Positions 37,324-50,846 of a DNA stretch of 63,453 bases are shown piece by piece (position 1 is the first letter of the stretch; each line of letters begins with the position of its first letter). The notes under the pieces are model-generated. The model did not search any database. It saw nothing but the letters and a program-made list of their open reading frames with translations, and was not told the origin of the DNA. A program made the translations under genes and the position numbers. The DNA comes from Enterovibrio qingdaonensis (GTDB lineage: Bacteria > Pseudomonadota > Gammaproteobacteria > Enterobacterales > Vibrionaceae), in NCBI RefSeq assembly GCF_028683135.1, contig NZ_JAJUBB010000027.1, forward strand, positions 1 to 63,453, in the 5' to 3' direction.

Positions 37324-37746
37324 TTAGCGTGCCTTTTTCGTCAGCTCGATTACTCGAAGCTGGGCAATCGCTTTAGCCAGATCACTGGCCGCCTGAGCAA
37401 AGTCCATATCTCCGTGCTTATTGAGGATACGGTCCTCAGCACGGCGCTTCGCTTCTTCTGCCTTAGCTTGATCCAAGTCGACACCGCGAATTGCAGTATC
37501 TGCCAGCACGGTAACCGTACTAGGTTGCACTTCTAACATACCGCCAGAAAGGTAAATTACCTCTTCATGGCCATGCTGTTTGATAATGCGGATCATACCT
37601 GGCGTAATGGCGGTCAGCAGCGGAGTGTGACTAGGATGAATACCCAGTTCACCTTCGCTACCAGTAACCTGAATAGATTCAGCACGGCCTGAAAACAATT
37701 GTTTCTCCGCACTTACTACATCCAGGTGGAAGGTCATCGCTGCCAT
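37324..37746 (-). CDS. atpC: ATP synthase F1 epsilon subunit
   Basis: The epsilon subunit (140 aa) couples the central stalk to the c-ring and can inhibit ATP hydrolysis. It starts [20 protein letters not shown], has the conserved [12 protein letters not shown] near residue 35, and ends with a two-helix domain. The ATG at 37746 lies 4 nt after AGGAGG. It is the last gene of atpIBEFHAGDC, 18 bp after atpD. Confidence 0.96.
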   Translation of the reverse strand: MAAMTFHLDVVSAEKQLFSGRAESIQVTGSEGELGIHPSHTPLLTAITPGMIRIIKQHGHEEVIYLSGGMLEVQPSTVTVLADTAIRGVDLDQAKAEEAKRRAEDRILNKHGDMDFAQAASDLAKAIAQLRVIELTKKAR

Positions 37747-37764
37747 ATCGCCTCCTAACAACCG

Positions 37765-40070
<2,306 letters not shown>

Positions 40071-40088
40071 CGTTACTCTCCGTTGTCA

Positions 40089-40110
40089 GAAGGCCGCTTT
40101 CGCGGCCTTC
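40089..40110 (-). repeat. Hairpin between atpA and atpG
   Basis: GAAGGCCGC (40089-40097) and GCGGCCTTC (40102-40110) form a perfect stem around TTTC in the 46 bp gap. There is no T-run, so it is more likely an mRNA stability or processing element than a terminator. Confidence 0.7.
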
Positions 40111-40116
40111 CACGCA

Positions 40117-41658
40117 TTACCAGGTTTGCGTTGCCTTGAAGTCTTCAACCAGCTTCGCCAGTTGCGCTTCAATATCGCTGTTGTAGTCGCCAGTCTCATC
40201 GATGAGAGCAACCAGCTCGGCAAACTGACCTTTAGCATACGCCAATAGAGCAGCTTCGAAGTCCGCCAGCTTAGTCAGTTCGATGTCTGACAGATGACCT
40301 TTTTCAGCTGCAAAAATCATCAATCCCTGTTCAAAAACAGACATTGGTGCATATTGCTTCTGCTTCATCAGCTCAGTCACTTTTTGACCATGGTTCAGCT
40401 GCTTTTTAGTCGCTTCATCAAGGTCAGAAGAGAACTGTGCGAACGCCGCAAGTTCACGGTACTGAGCCAGTGCGGTACGGATACCACCAGACAGTTTCTT
40501 GATGATCTTAGTCTGAGCAGAACCACCTACACGCGATACCGAAATACCTGGGTCAACCGCTGGACGAATACCAGAGTTGAACAGTTCGGATTGCAGGAAG
40601 ATCTGACCATCAGTGATCGAGATAACGTTGGTAGGTACGAACGCAGATACGTCACCCGCTTGGGTTTCGATGATTGGCAGCGCGGTCAAAGAACCGGTTT
40701 TGCCTTTCACTTCACCATTGGTGAATTTTTCGACGTAATCAGCATTTACACGTGCAGCACGTTCTAGCAGACGGGAGTGAAGATAGAAAACATCACCTGG
40801 GAATGCTTCACGGCCTGGTGGACGACGCAGTAGTAGCGAAATCTGACGATAAGCAACAGCTTGCTTTGACAGATCATCGTAAACAATCAGCGCGTCTTCA
40901 CCGCGGTCACGGAAGTACTCACCCATCGCACAACCTGAATACGGTGCCAGATATTGCAGAGCCGCTGCTTCAGAAGCAGATGCTACAACAACAATGGTGT
41001 TTTTCAGTGCGTCGTGCTCTTCCAGTTTGCGAACCACGTTAGCGATGGTTGACGCTTTCTGGCCGATAGCCACGTAGATAGAGTAAATACCAGAGTTCTT
41101 CTGGTTGATGATCGCATCGATTGCCAGAGCCGTTTTACCGGTCTGACGGTCACCGATAACTAGCTCACGCTGGCCACGGCCGATTGGGATCATGGCGTCA
41201 ACCGCCTTGTAACCAGTCTGTACAGGTTGGTCTACTGACTGACGCGCGATTACGCCAGGTGCAATCACTTCTACTGGAGAAGTCAGTGCAGCATTGATAG
41301 GACCTTTACCATCGATAGGCTCACCCAAAGTGTTAACCACACGACCCAGCAGTTCTGGACCTACTGGTACTTCTAGAATGCGACCTGTACCGGTTACTTT
41401 CATGCCTTCCTGAAGGTCAGCATATGGACCCATAACAACCGCACCTACAGAATCACGCTCAAGGTTGAGCGCAAGTGCATAACGGTTGCCTGGTAGTTCA
41501 ATCATTTCACCTTGCATAGCGTCAGCAAGGCCATGGATGCGAATGATACCGTCGCTGACTGACACGATGGTACCTTCGTTTCGCGCTTCACTTACAACGT
41601 TGAATTTTTCAATTCGTTGTTTGATCAGATCGCTAATTTCCGTGGAATTAAGTTGCAT
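40117..41658 (-). CDS. atpA: ATP synthase F1 alpha subunit
   Basis: The 513 aa alpha subunit binds non-catalytic nucleotide and contributes the arginine finger to beta. Motifs are [16 protein letters not shown] at the start, the P-loop [13 protein letters not shown] near residue 169, and [14 protein letters not shown] near 362. The ATG at 41658 follows GGGGAATTGGAG; an in-frame ATG 33 bp upstream is rejected because it enters atpH spacing and adds foreign residues. Confidence 0.98.
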   Translation of the reverse strand: MQLNSTEISDLIKQRIEKFNVVSEARNEGTIVSVSDGIIRIHGLADAMQGEMIELPGNRYALALNLERDSVGAVVMGPYADLQEGMKVTGTGRILEVPVGPELLGRVVNTLGEPIDGKGPINAALTSPVEVIAPGVIARQSVDQPVQTGYKAVDAMIPIGRGQRELVIGDRQTGKTALAIDAIINQKNSGIYSIYVAIGQKASTIANVVRKLEEHDALKNTIVVVASASEAAALQYLAPYSGCAMGEYFRDRGEDALIVYDDLSKQAVAYRQISLLLRRPPGREAFPGDVFYLHSRLLERAARVNADYVEKFTNGEVKGKTGSLTALPIIETQAGDVSAFVPTNVISITDGQIFLQSELFNSGIRPAVDPGISVSRVGGSAQTKIIKKLSGGIRTALAQYRELAAFAQFSSDLDEATKKQLNHGQKVTELMKQKQYAPMSVFEQGLMIFAAEKGHLSDIELTKLADFEAALLAYAKGQFAELVALIDETGDYNSDIEAQLAKLVEDFKATQTW

Positions 41659-41674
41659 GCTCCAATTCCCCAAA

Positions 41675-42208
41675 TCAAGACTGCAATGCATCGCTCAGAC
41701 GGCGCACACGGCCGCTTACTGAGTTATCGATGACCAAGTCTCCAGCTCGAATCACAACCCCGGCAACCAGGGTCTCGTCTACACTACAGTTCAGCTTCAC
41801 TTTTCGCTCAAGGCGGGCTTCTAGCTTACTGGCAATAGCGTCCAATTGCGCTTCATCTAGCGCGACTGCAGAAACAACTTCAACATCAATTTGTTTCTCG
41901 TAGTCATGGCGAAGAACCATAAACTGGGCACATACGTCCGGCAGTGCTTTTAAGCGTCCATTTTCAGCCATTACCTTCACCAGGTTTTGACCAAATTCAT
42001 TGAGCTGCTCACCGCACACTGAGAGAAAAATCTCAGTCAACTTATCAGCTGAATGCATACCACCAAGATAATCTTCAATGGTTTCATTGCGGGCGACTTC
42101 AGCAGCGAAAGTCAGCATTTCAGACCATTGGTCTAATTCGCTTTTTTCCACTGCCAAGTCGAAGGCTGCTTTAGCGTAGGGGCGTGCGATAGTAGTCAGT
42201 TCAGACAT
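41675..42208 (-). CDS. atpH: ATP synthase F1 delta subunit
   Basis: The delta subunit (177 aa) joins the peripheral stalk to F1. It starts [21 protein letters not shown], given here as its first 20-residue landmark [16 protein letters not shown], and ends with the conserved [24 protein letters not shown] segment near residues 143-162. It sits between atpF (15 bp) and atpA (16 bp). Confidence 0.96.
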   Translation of the reverse strand: MSELTTIARPYAKAAFDLAVEKSELDQWSEMLTFAAEVARNETIEDYLGGMHSADKLTEIFLSVCGEQLNEFGQNLVKVMAENGRLKALPDVCAQFMVLRHDYEKQIDVEVVSAVALDEAQLDAIASKLEARLERKVKLNCSVDETLVAGVVIRAGDLVIDNSVSGRVRRLSDALQS

Positions 42209-42223
42209 AGCTGCCCCTCCTTG

Positions 42224-42694
42224 TTAAAGTTCTGCAGTGATTTTATCGAGAATATCTTTATGAGCATTCGCATCAATCGAACGCTCTAGGATTTTCTCAG
42301 CACCGATAACGGCTAGAGTAGCAACTTGTTTTCGCAGTTCATCGCGGGCACGGTTGCGTTCAGCTTCCAGTTCAGCCTGTCCTTGGTTAAGGATGTTTTC
42401 GCGTTCCACATTTGCTTCTTCGCGGGCTTGATCCAAAATTTGTGCTTTACGCTTATTAGCCTGTTCGATGATCTCAGTTGCAGCGCGTTTTGCTTCTTTC
42501 ATTTGATCAGAAGCATTCGCCTGGGCCAAGTTCAGGTCTTTTGCGGCGCGCTCGGCTGCCGCAAGTCCGTCAGCAATTTTCTTCTGACGTTCTTCAATCG
42601 CCTGCATGATGGGTGGCCATACATATTTCATGCAGAACACCACAAACATAAAGAATGCGATCGCCTGGCCAAATAGAGTTGCGTTGATATTCAC
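42224..42694 (-). CDS. atpF: ATP synthase Fo b subunit
   Basis: The b subunit (156 aa) is the peripheral stalk: one N-terminal membrane helix (residues 5-24, [19 protein letters not shown]) and then a long charged coiled coil rich in Ala, Glu, Lys and Arg. The start is GTG (42692-42694) with GGGAGG upstream, reading [10 protein letters not shown]. Confidence 0.97.
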   Translation of the reverse strand: MNINATLFGQAIAFFMFVVFCMKYVWPPIMQAIEERQKKIADGLAAAERAAKDLNLAQANASDQMKEAKRAATEIIEQANKRKAQILDQAREEANVERENILNQGQAELEAERNRARDELRKQVATLAVIGAEKILERSIDANAHKDILDKITAEL

Positions 42695-42739
42695 AACAGC
42701 GCCTCCCAGTTAGTTAGCTACAGGTACGATACAGGCGAC

Positions 42740-43021
<282 letters not shown>

Positions 43022-43071
43022 CTACTATTTACGCCGGAAGGTCTAACAAAAGTTGCTTACTAAATTACGTA

Positions 43072-43878
<807 letters not shown>

Positions 43879-43883
43879 TCATC

Positions 43884-44273
43884 CTATTTGTTGTTGTTAA
43901 TGAATAAAACTGGTGCAAGGATGTTAATTCCGAGAACCAGCAAATAGGTCAGTTTGAGGGGAACAAGTTCCACCTCGGCATACAGGTAAACAACGGAGAA
44001 TAAAACGACTGTCAGAAGGATTTTGAGCACTTCACCGCTAAAAAACGATGCAACGATAAGTTTTGCTGCTCTCGCCCCACTAAATAGGAATGCACACAGC
44101 GCGAACGCTGCATTGGCAACTACAAAGATGCCCCCGCCAATTAACGCGGAAATTCCCCAGTCGACATTGACGGTAGTCACCATCAAGATTGCCGTTGCTA
44201 ACACGACGCACGCTTGTAACAGCAGCAACCTTTTCGCAAGCTTGCGACCTGGTCGCGCGAGCGTCGATACCAT
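43884..44273 (-). CDS. atpI: ATP synthase accessory protein AtpI
   Basis: AtpI (129 aa) is a small membrane protein with about four hydrophobic helices that helps c-ring assembly or Mg2+ supply. It starts MVSTLARPGRKLAKRLLL. The ATG at 44273 has GAGGA about 8 nt upstream; a longer frame starting at 44330 overlaps the promoter region and is rejected. It is the first gene of the atp operon. Confidence 0.93.
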   Translation of the reverse strand: MVSTLARPGRKLAKRLLLLQACVVLATAILMVTTVNVDWGISALIGGGIFVVANAAFALCAFLFSGARAAKLIVASFFSGEVLKILLTVVLFSVVYLYAEVELVPLKLTYLLVLGINILAPVLFINNNK

Positions 44274-44332
44274 GTATTCGTTCCTCGATTCCTTTCCTCT
44301 TTGCACTATGTCGTGCTGGGAAAACTGCAAAA

Positions 44333-44360
44333 ATTATACGGGTCACCTTTTTGATTGCAA
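44333..44360 (-). promoter_or_regulatory. Promoter of the atp operon
   Basis: On the minus strand TTGCAA (44355-44360), a 16 bp spacer and TATAAT (44333-44338) lie about 60 bp upstream of the atpI start. The exact -10 gives the call most of its weight. Confidence 0.75.
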
Positions 44361-44458
44361 TCTGATTGCACCAAAAATGGAGACTAAATTTTACAACAGA
44401 GTAACCTGATCACAGTAAGAAAAAATATGTAACAGAAAGCTAACGCGTGACATCACAC

Positions 44459-45346
44459 TTAGTCGCTGATGGTTGCAAGAATTTGCAGTAATTTTTCTTG
44501 GTGATCAAAGTTTATTGTTATTTTGCCCTTGCCGCCTTTCGCTTGAGTAATGGTGACATTGGTGCCCAAACGATGACCGAGCTTTTCCTGAATTGCTTCA
44601 AATTCAGGAGATAAACTATTTACCACTTTATCAGTAACAGGTGTAAGCATTTTCTTCACCAATGCTTCTGTTTGTCTGACGGTCATTTTTTTGTTTACGG
44701 AAACCAACGCAGCCTCAATTTGGGCTTCGCCTTCAAGTGCTAGCAATGCACGAGCATGACCCATTTCAAGTTGTCGATTCAGCAATAGCTTTTTCACACC
44801 AGCATCTAAGCCGTTTAGGCGAAGTAAATTGCTGATGGTCGTTCTCGATTTACCTAATGCTTCAGCGAGCTGCTGATGTGTGAGGGAGAAGTCTTGGACA
44901 AGCTTTTCTAAAGCTTCAGCCTCTTCCATGGCATTGAGGTCTTCACGTTGAATGTTCTCGATCAACGCGATGGCACTGGCGGCTTTATCTGTTAAATCTC
45001 GCACCAAACACGGGACATGTGTCAGTCCTGCCATCTTAGATGCGCGAAAACGTCGCTCGCCGGCAATAATTTCGTATTGCTGTGCCGATGTCATTCTTAC
45101 CACAAGTGGCTGAATGACACCTTGCGCACGAATTGATTCCGCCAATTCTTCCAGTGCATCTGCTGCCATTTCTTGTCGAGGCTGATAAGTGCCAGGATAA
45201 AGTTGGTTTAATGGCAAGTGCTGTAATTCACTGTTTGCAGCAGTTTTGTGTGATTCATTGTTTAAATCGACACGTGACTGCGCCTGTGCGCTGGTCGCAA
45301 GAAGTGCATCGAGCCCTTTGCCCAATCCACGTTTTGTTGCGTTCAT
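44459..45346 (-). CDS. parB: Chromosome partitioning protein ParB
   Basis: ParB (295 aa) is a CTP-dependent DNA clamp that loads at parS and spreads. It starts MNATKRGLGKGLDALLA; the N-terminal ParA-interacting motif is GLGKGLDAL. IIAGERRFRASKMAG near residue 85 forms the CTP-binding site, and LTHQQLAEALGKSRTTISN near 142 is the parS-binding HTH. A C-terminal dimer domain follows. The ATG at 45346 is chosen over one 6 bp upstream because AGGA then has proper spacing. Its stop is near the atp promoter. Confidence 0.97.
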   Translation of the reverse strand: MNATKRGLGKGLDALLATSAQAQSRVDLNNESHKTAANSELQHLPLNQLYPGTYQPRQEMAADALEELAESIRAQGVIQPLVVRMTSAQQYEIIAGERRFRASKMAGLTHVPCLVRDLTDKAASAIALIENIQREDLNAMEEAEALEKLVQDFSLTHQQLAEALGKSRTTISNLLRLNGLDAGVKKLLLNRQLEMGHARALLALEGEAQIEAALVSVNKKMTVRQTEALVKKMLTPVTDKVVNSLSPEFEAIQEKLGHRLGTNVTITQAKGGKGKITINFDHQEKLLQILATISD

Positions 45347-45356
45347 TGGCATTCCT

Positions 45357-46157
45357 TTAAGACACGTTGGCTATGTTTTGTGTTTGTCGCGCTTGCTCTT
45401 CACGTCTGAGAATCTCGCCAGCCAATGCTAGGTAAGATTTTGCGCCGCTGGAGTGCTTGTCGTAGTACATGGCTGGTTTACCATGACTCGGTGCTTCCGC
45501 TAAACGTACGTTACGCGGGATCACTGTGCGATATACTTTGTCGCCAAAGTGCTTTTTGATCTGATCGGATACTTCTGTCGCCAATCGATTACGCGGGTCA
45601 TACATGGTTCGCAGCAGCCCTTCAACATGAAGATCTGCATTCACCACACTCGCCAGCTTGCTGATGGTGTCCATCAACGCTGTTAGCCCTTCCAATGCAA
45701 AATACTCACATTGCATTGGGACCAGAACCGAGTTCGCCGCCGTCATGGCGTTGATTGTAAGGAGGTTCAGAGAAGGCGGACAGTCGATAAAGATGAAATC
45801 ATAGTTTTCACGAATGCCATCTAATGCATTGCGCAGCCTAACTTCTCGGGCAAACACTTCCATCAATTTTATTTCTGCCGCCGTGACATCACCATTCGCA
45901 GCAATCAAATGGTAGCCACCCGTCGTATCGGTCACGACCACATCGTTAAACGGTGTTTCTTCTACGAGCAGTTCATAGGCTGTGGCGTCGACATTGTATT
46001 TGTCCACACCACTAGCCATGGTGGCGTTCCCTTGCGGGTCGAGGTCTATAACAAGCACCTTACGCTGAGTTGCTGCAAGCGATGCAGCAAGATTTATACA
46101 GGTTGTCGTTTTACCGACGCCCCCTTTCTGGTTGGCAATTGCTATGACTTTTCCCAC
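45357..46157 (-). CDS. parA: Chromosome partitioning ATPase ParA
   Basis: ParA (266 aa) is the Walker-type ATPase whose nucleoid gradient moves ParB-parS complexes. It begins MGKVIAIANQKGGVGKTT, the deviant Walker A with signature lysine, followed by VIDLDPQGNAT near residue 38 and FIDCPPSLNLLT near 123. The start is GTG with GAGG about 7 nt upstream. It is 10 bp upstream of parB. Chromosomal parS sites are found at the right end of the window. Confidence 0.97.
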   Translation of the reverse strand: MGKVIAIANQKGGVGKTTTCINLAASLAATQRKVLVIDLDPQGNATMASGVDKYNVDATAYELLVEETPFNDVVVTDTTGGYHLIAANGDVTAAEIKLMEVFAREVRLRNALDGIRENYDFIFIDCPPSLNLLTINAMTAANSVLVPMQCEYFALEGLTALMDTISKLASVVNADLHVEGLLRTMYDPRNRLATEVSDQIKKHFGDKVYRTVIPRNVRLAEAPSHGKPAMYYDKHSSGAKSYLALAGEILRREEQARQTQNIANVS

Positions 46158-46179
46158 AAGTAAACCTCGCCCAAAAAAC

Positions 46180-46794
46180 CTATCTAGCCAAGATTACTAG
46201 ATGACGTTGACCTTCCAATCCCGGAACAGTCAAAGGTTTGATATCGGTCACAGAACAATCAGAAGGCAGGTCATCAATTTCGACTTGATCCACTTGTCCT
46301 TTCAGTGCGAGGAACACACCTTTGTCATTTGGCAGGTGATGACACCAGCTCACCATGTCATTCATTGAAGCAAATGCACGGCTTAATACGCCATCAAAAC
46401 CCACATCCGGCTGGAAATCTTCTACGCGACTTTGCACAGCCGTTACGTTGGAGATTTTTAGTTCATGGATCACTTGGCGAATAAAGCGAATTCGCTTCCC
46501 TAGGCTATCTAGCAAAGTAAACGACTTCTCTGGATTAATGATCGCGAGTGGGATCCCAGGCAGCCCTGGACCTGTACCAACATCGATGAACGTCGATCCT
46601 GTCAGGTGTTGGCTAACCACGATACTGTCCATGATGTGTTTAACGATCATTTCTTGTGGATCGCGAACCGAGGTCAAGTTATACGCTTTGTTCCATTTGT
46701 GAAGCATTTCAACATAGCCCAGAAGCTGGGCTTGTTGATCCGCAGGAATATCCATTCCTGCGTCTGAAATTAGTTGTGCAAGACGTTGTTTCAC
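46180..46794 (-). CDS. rsmG: 16S rRNA (guanine-527-N7)-methyltransferase RsmG
   Basis: RsmG (GidB, 204 aa) methylates G527 of 16S rRNA. The SAM-binding motif [17 protein letters not shown] lies near residue 70, preceded by [14 protein letters not shown] and followed by VLSRAFASM near 135. The start is GTG (46792-46794), 6 bp after the mnmG stop. It lies in the conserved mnmG-rsmG-parA-parB order beside oriC. Confidence 0.96.
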   Translation of the reverse strand: MKQRLAQLISDAGMDIPADQQAQLLGYVEMLHKWNKAYNLTSVRDPQEMIVKHIMDSIVVSQHLTGSTFIDVGTGPGLPGIPLAIINPEKSFTLLDSLGKRIRFIRQVIHELKISNVTAVQSRVEDFQPDVGFDGVLSRAFASMNDMVSWCHHLPNDKGVFLALKGQVDQVEIDDLPSDCSVTDIKPLTVPGLEGQRHLVILAR

Positions 46795-46800
46795 AGAGAA

Positions 46801-48690
46801 TTACGCTCCCTTTTTGAGCATGCCTTGTTTCTTAAGATGTACCAGCAGAATTGAGATCGCTGCAGGCGTAATACCGGAAATACGAGACGCTTTCCCAATG
46901 GTTTCAGGGCGTGCATCTTGCAGTTTTGCCACGACCTCGTTAGACAAACCTTTGATTTGTTTGTAATCCAACTCGAGAGGCAATTGGGTGTTTTCATGAC
47001 GCGTAGATTTCTCAATCTCGTCTTTCTGGCGATTAATGTAACCGGCGTATTTCACCTGAATCTCGACCTGCTCACTCGCTTGTGTGTCTTCCATCGCTGG
47101 CGCAAACACAGGGTTGGCCACCAATTGGTCGTAGGTCACTTCAGGGCGACGAAGTAGGTCTTCACCGCTCGCTTCGCGAGACAGCGGCGCTTTCAAAAAG
47201 GCATTGATAGATTCTGCATGCTCAGAGGTTGGATGAATCCACGTGCTGCGAAGACGCTGTGCTTCCAACTCGATGTTTTCCAACTTCTCGTTGAAACGTG
47301 CCCAACGCGCATCGTCAACGAGGCCCAACGCACGACCTGTTTCGGTCAGACGCAGATCCGCGTTATCTTCACGCAACAGCAGGCGGTATTCCGCACGCGA
47401 GGTGAACATACGGTAAGGTTCTTTCGTACCCATGGTCGACAAATCGTCGATCAGAACACCCATGTACGCTTGATCACGGCGTGGACACCAGCCTTCCTTC
47501 TCCTGAGCGAACAATGCTGCGTTAGCACCCGCTAGCAGACCTTGCGCGGCCGCTTCTTCGTACCCAGTCGTACCATTGATTTGGCCCGCAAAGAACAAGC
47601 CTTTGATAAATTTAGTTTCAAAGGTTTGTTTCAGATCGCGAGGATCGAAGAAATCGTACTCGATCGCATAGCCTGGACGGATCACACGTGCATTCTCAAA
47701 ACCTTTGATCGAGTGGATGATACCCATCTGCACATCGAACGGCAGGCTGGTGGAAATGCCGTTTGGATAAAGTTCATGTGTCGTCAGGCCTTCTGGCTCA
47801 ACGAAAATTTGGTGTTTGTCTTTGTCCGCAAAACGCATCACCTTGTCTTCAATCGACGGGCAATAACGTGGGCCAATACCTTCAATCACACCCGCATACA
47901 TCGGGCTGCGATCAAGGTTTGCACGAATCACATCATGGGTTTTTTCATTGGTGTACGTGATGTAACAAGGCACCTGACGTGGATGGTCTGAAGCTTTGCC
48001 CATAAAGGAAAATACCGGGCATGGGGTATCCCCGTGCTGTTCTTGCATCACGCTAAAATCGACAGTGCGTGCGTCAATACGCGGTGGTGTACCGGTTTTT
48101 AAGCGATCAACACGAAACGGCAATTCACGGAGGCGATCCGCCAACGCGATCGACGGTGGATCACCCGCACGGCCACCAGAGTAGTTTTCCAAACCAATAT
48201 GAATTTTCCCGCCAAGGAAGGTACCTACCGTCAAAACGACAGATTTCGCGCGGAATTTAAGACCCATTTCGGTCACAACACCCGTCACTTGATCCTGTTC
48301 AACAATCAGATCTGTAACGGCTTGTTGGAACAGCATAAGGTTAGGTTGGTTTTCCAATGCTTCACGCACAAACGCCTTATAGAGCGCGCGATCCGCTTGT
48401 GCACGTGTCGCTCGCACAGCTGGGCCTTTAGACGCGTTCAAGGTGCGAAATTGGATACCACCTTTGTCGATTGCACGTGCCATTAGGCCGCCAAGTGCAT
48501 CGACTTCTTTCACCAGATGTCCTTTTCCGATCCCGCCAATGGCTGGGTTACATGACATTTGCCCTAACGTATCGATGTTGTGAGTCAACAATAAAGTCTG
48601 TTGACCCATTCGTGCTGCGGCCAGTGCGGCTTCTGTACCTGCATGACCACCACCAACAACGATGACGTCAAAGTTATCCTGGTAAAACAT
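46801..48690 (-). CDS. mnmG: tRNA uridine 5-carboxymethylaminomethyl enzyme MnmG
   Basis: MnmG (GidA, 629 aa) with MnmE makes the cmnm5 modification at wobble U34. The FAD motif [19 protein letters not shown] lies at residues 11-29; [16 protein letters not shown] near 47 and GTPPRID near 200 are family signatures. The C-terminal helical domain binds MnmE. The gene reads away from oriC, which begins right at its start codon. Confidence 0.98.
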   Translation of the reverse strand: MFYQDNFDVIVVGGGHAGTEAALAAARMGQQTLLLTHNIDTLGQMSCNPAIGGIGKGHLVKEVDALGGLMARAIDKGGIQFRTLNASKGPAVRATRAQADRALYKAFVREALENQPNLMLFQQAVTDLIVEQDQVTGVVTEMGLKFRAKSVVLTVGTFLGGKIHIGLENYSGGRAGDPPSIALADRLRELPFRVDRLKTGTPPRIDARTVDFSVMQEQHGDTPCPVFSFMGKASDHPRQVPCYITYTNEKTHDVIRANLDRSPMYAGVIEGIGPRYCPSIEDKVMRFADKDKHQIFVEPEGLTTHELYPNGISTSLPFDVQMGIIHSIKGFENARVIRPGYAIEYDFFDPRDLKQTFETKFIKGLFFAGQINGTTGYEEAAAQGLLAGANAALFAQEKEGWCPRRDQAYMGVLIDDLSTMGTKEPYRMFTSRAEYRLLLREDNADLRLTETGRALGLVDDARWARFNEKLENIELEAQRLRSTWIHPTSEHAESINAFLKAPLSREASGEDLLRRPEVTYDQLVANPVFAPAMEDTQASEQVEIQVKYAGYINRQKDEIEKSTRHENTQLPLELDYKQIKGLSNEVVAKLQDARPETIGKASRISGITPAAISILLVHLKKQGMLKKGA

Positions 48691-49120
48691 GGTGTGACCT
48701 CAAAAAAGAATGAGTGGATCGGTTTGTTGAGCAAAAGAGGATCATTCTACCGCTTTTCATTATGTGAGAGAACCAAAAGTGTGATCTTTGATCGAAGGGG
48801 AAAGCTCTTAAATATATATAAAGATCTTTATATAGATCTTTTATTGTGATCTTTTATTAAGGAAGACGATCTCTGTGGATAAGTGTTAAATGATCAACAT
48901 GATCATGCATTTATTAAGGATCATTACTTGTGTGTTCCCTTGGATCTACTCTGGGAAATGCTGGGATCAAAATGGCACTTTATCAACAGGGGGGGAGGAG
49001 GGTAAAAGTTATTATTGGGATAACTATAGGTTGATCACCGTTTAGATCTATAGTTATCCACAAAGAAAATGTGAGGTTTAAGAATAAAAATTGGTCGAAA
49101 TTCGAAAAAACTTATTCACA
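48691..49120. other. oriC: Chromosomal replication origin oriC
   Basis: The 421 bp between mnmG and mioC holds the expected origin parts. The unwinding region at 48809-48860 is A+T-rich with three GATCTTT repeats (GATC at 48823, 48835 and 48848), the last two followed by TATT. DnaA boxes: TTATCCACA as TGTGGATAA at 48874-48882 and direct at 49054-49062; TTATTCACA at 49112-49120, inside the mioC stop region; and a near-match TTATCAACA at 48980-48988. I count 15 GATC sites from 48717 to 49048, far above chance, for Dam/SeqA control. A G7 run lies at 48989-48995. Confidence 0.95.
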
Positions 49121-49558
49121 TAGGTTTGCTAAATTCTTGGATAACCATACTTCAGCGGGTTCTTCTGGGAGCGGATTTTCAGAAATATCGATGTCTAATC
49201 TCTCGATAAGGGGCGTTGCACCGAGCTTTTTTAACAGCGAATCGGCGTTTTTTCCTGCTTCACAAAAGGTATCGTAGCTAGAGTCACCAATGCCGATTAC
49301 CGCAAAAGATAAGTGGGAAAGATTGGGGGCTTTATCGGCCAGTTCTTCCATGGTTGGGGCGAGGTTTTCGGGGTAATCACCTGCGCCATGCGTTGAGGTA
49401 ATAAGCAATAATCGATCGCAATCAGTGATGTCAGAAAGCACGGCATCGTTAACGACATTTACGGTTTGACCATGTTGCTCTAAAAGCTCTGCTAAATGAT
49501 CGCCAACGTACTCAGCCCCACCTAGGGTACTGCCTGTTATCAGGGTTATTGTAGGCAT
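49112..49558 (-). CDS. mioC: FMN-binding protein MioC
   Basis: MioC (148 aa) is a small flavodoxin. The phosphate-binding loop is GSTLGGAEYVGDHLAE near residue 8, and the FMN ribityl regions are STHGAGDYPENL near 54 and GIGDSSYDTFC near 92. It is transcribed toward oriC, as in E. coli, where its transcription was thought to affect initiation. Its last codons overlap a DnaA box. Confidence 0.95.
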   Translation of the reverse strand: MPTITLITGSTLGGAEYVGDHLAELLEQHGQTVNVVNDAVLSDITDCDRLLLITSTHGAGDYPENLAPTMEELADKAPNLSHLSFAVIGIGDSSYDTFCEAGKNADSLLKKLGATPLIERLDIDISENPLPEEPAEVWLSKNLANLCE

Positions 49559-49622
49559 AGGGTTGTCTCTATATCTGGGATTTAGGCCGCTAGTATTGTG
49601 GGTGGGGTAGGATCAAGTCAAG

Positions 49623-50750
49623 TTAGCTAGGGTTACAGTAATCCCTATTATTCATTGGGTTAATGTTTTTAGGTGAGACAGATTGAATTTTGTTTTTCCC
49701 TCGACGTTTCGCATTTTTTACGGCTACTAACGCCGTATCGATCAATTGGAAGCCTGCTATACATCCTTGATTTGACGTGCTTACGCCAAGACTTGCGGTG
49801 CGTTTGACCGCTGTATGTTCTAGTAATACCACACTTCTATTGATCGCAATTTTTAGTTGTTCAGCTAAACGAATGGCATCACTGGCGTTTACGTTTCGGA
49901 GCAAAATTACGAAGGTATCTGCATATAGACGGCTGATAGGAGTGCCTGTCGAAATGTGTTCTTGCAATAAATTGGCGTAATGAATAAGCACCTGATCACC
50001 CGTATTTCTGCCATGCATTTCATTGATTTGACGAAAGTCATCAAGGTTGATTGCAATGACAGATAACGGCTGTTGCTTACGTTGTGTTTGAAAGAACAGC
50101 TCGTCTGCTTGATTGTAAATACTTTGGGCATTGGCTGTTTCTGTCAGTAAATCATCATGAACAAGACGTCGTGATGATTCATCAATAGAGTGAAGGTCGA
50201 TGAGATAGAAATCGGTAAGCGCGACGGATGCTAAGACGAGGATGAGAATGACGCATAAGTAAGCGGCTCGTGCGTTCGCATCGGTCAGAGCGAGGATAGG
50301 ATCTGCAGAAGGGATCGTTTTGGCTAAAAATAACAGAATAATCGCGATCAATGACAAGCCATAGCGCGGTAATCGTTCTTTGGGATCAAACACCAGTACG
50401 ACTGCCGTCGGAACGACCAGCAATAGCATTTCGGTTTCAAAATTGTCCGATAGCACAAAAAGTGGCAACGAAAATTGCTGGAAAAAGAAGATGATAAACA
50501 CCCAATACTTTGCGATTTTCAGTAAGCCTTCCCGCGTGAGTACAAAAGAGATGACATAGAGAAGGGCAAACAAGCCATTAAGTAGCGCAACAGATGGGCT
50601 GCCAAAAGCAAACCAAAACAGCGCAGAAAACAACAATGTACCACCCGCACACAGCGCGGCCAGCAGATTAACCATACGTAGATGATGGATTTGTAGCTTG
50701 TCGTAGCGCTCTATGCCTAAGTTTAGAAGCGGGTTGAGGCTGTTTATCAT
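49623..50750 (-). CDS. Membrane protein with degenerate GGDEF domain
   Basis: The N-terminal half of this 375 aa protein has about six membrane helices (roughly residues 26-182). The C-terminal half is a GGDEF fold that has lost its key residues: the metal-binding DxD is NLD in INLDDFRQINEMHG, and the GGDEF motif is YADTF in RLYADTFVIL. Cyclase activity is therefore unlikely; it may bind nucleotide or c-di-GMP as a sensor, or act as a scaffold. I start at ATG 50750; an upstream ATG (50828) would place the start in the mnmE terminator hairpin, and an extended -10 (TTTGCTACACT) lies between them. It separates mioC from mnmE. Confidence 0.88.
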   Translation of the reverse strand: MINSLNPLLNLGIERYDKLQIHHLRMVNLLAALCAGGTLLFSALFWFAFGSPSVALLNGLFALLYVISFVLTREGLLKIAKYWVFIIFFFQQFSLPLFVLSDNFETEMLLLVVPTAVVLVFDPKERLPRYGLSLIAIILLFLAKTIPSADPILALTDANARAAYLCVILILVLASVALTDFYLIDLHSIDESSRRLVHDDLLTETANAQSIYNQADELFFQTQRKQQPLSVIAINLDDFRQINEMHGRNTGDQVLIHYANLLQEHISTGTPISRLYADTFVILLRNVNASDAIRLAEQLKIAINRSVVLLEHTAVKRTASLGVSTSNQGCIAGFQLIDTALVAVKNAKRRGKNKIQSVSPKNINPMNNRDYCNPS

Positions 50751-50815
50751 CTCTTCAATTGTTTGAGAGGGAATGCTACAAAGTGTAGCAAAGGTAAGAT
50801 AAAGCGAGAGAAAAG

Positions 50816-50841
50816 AAAAAGCTGCCATAAGGCAGCTTTTT
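50816..50841. terminator. Terminator of mnmE
   Basis: AAAAAGCTGCC (50816-50826) pairs with GGCAGCTTTTT (50831-50841) around ATAA. It lies 6 bp after the mnmE stop codon on the minus strand and is followed there by TCTTTT. Confidence 0.9.
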
Positions 50842-50846
50842 CAATG

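Noticed and set aside
49112-49277. Plus-strand ORF near the end of mioC
   Set aside because: It is the antisense of mioC.
50751-50828. Longer N-terminus of the degenerate GGDEF protein
   Set aside because: It would start within the mnmE terminator hairpin and include the likely promoter; the extra residues look untranslated.
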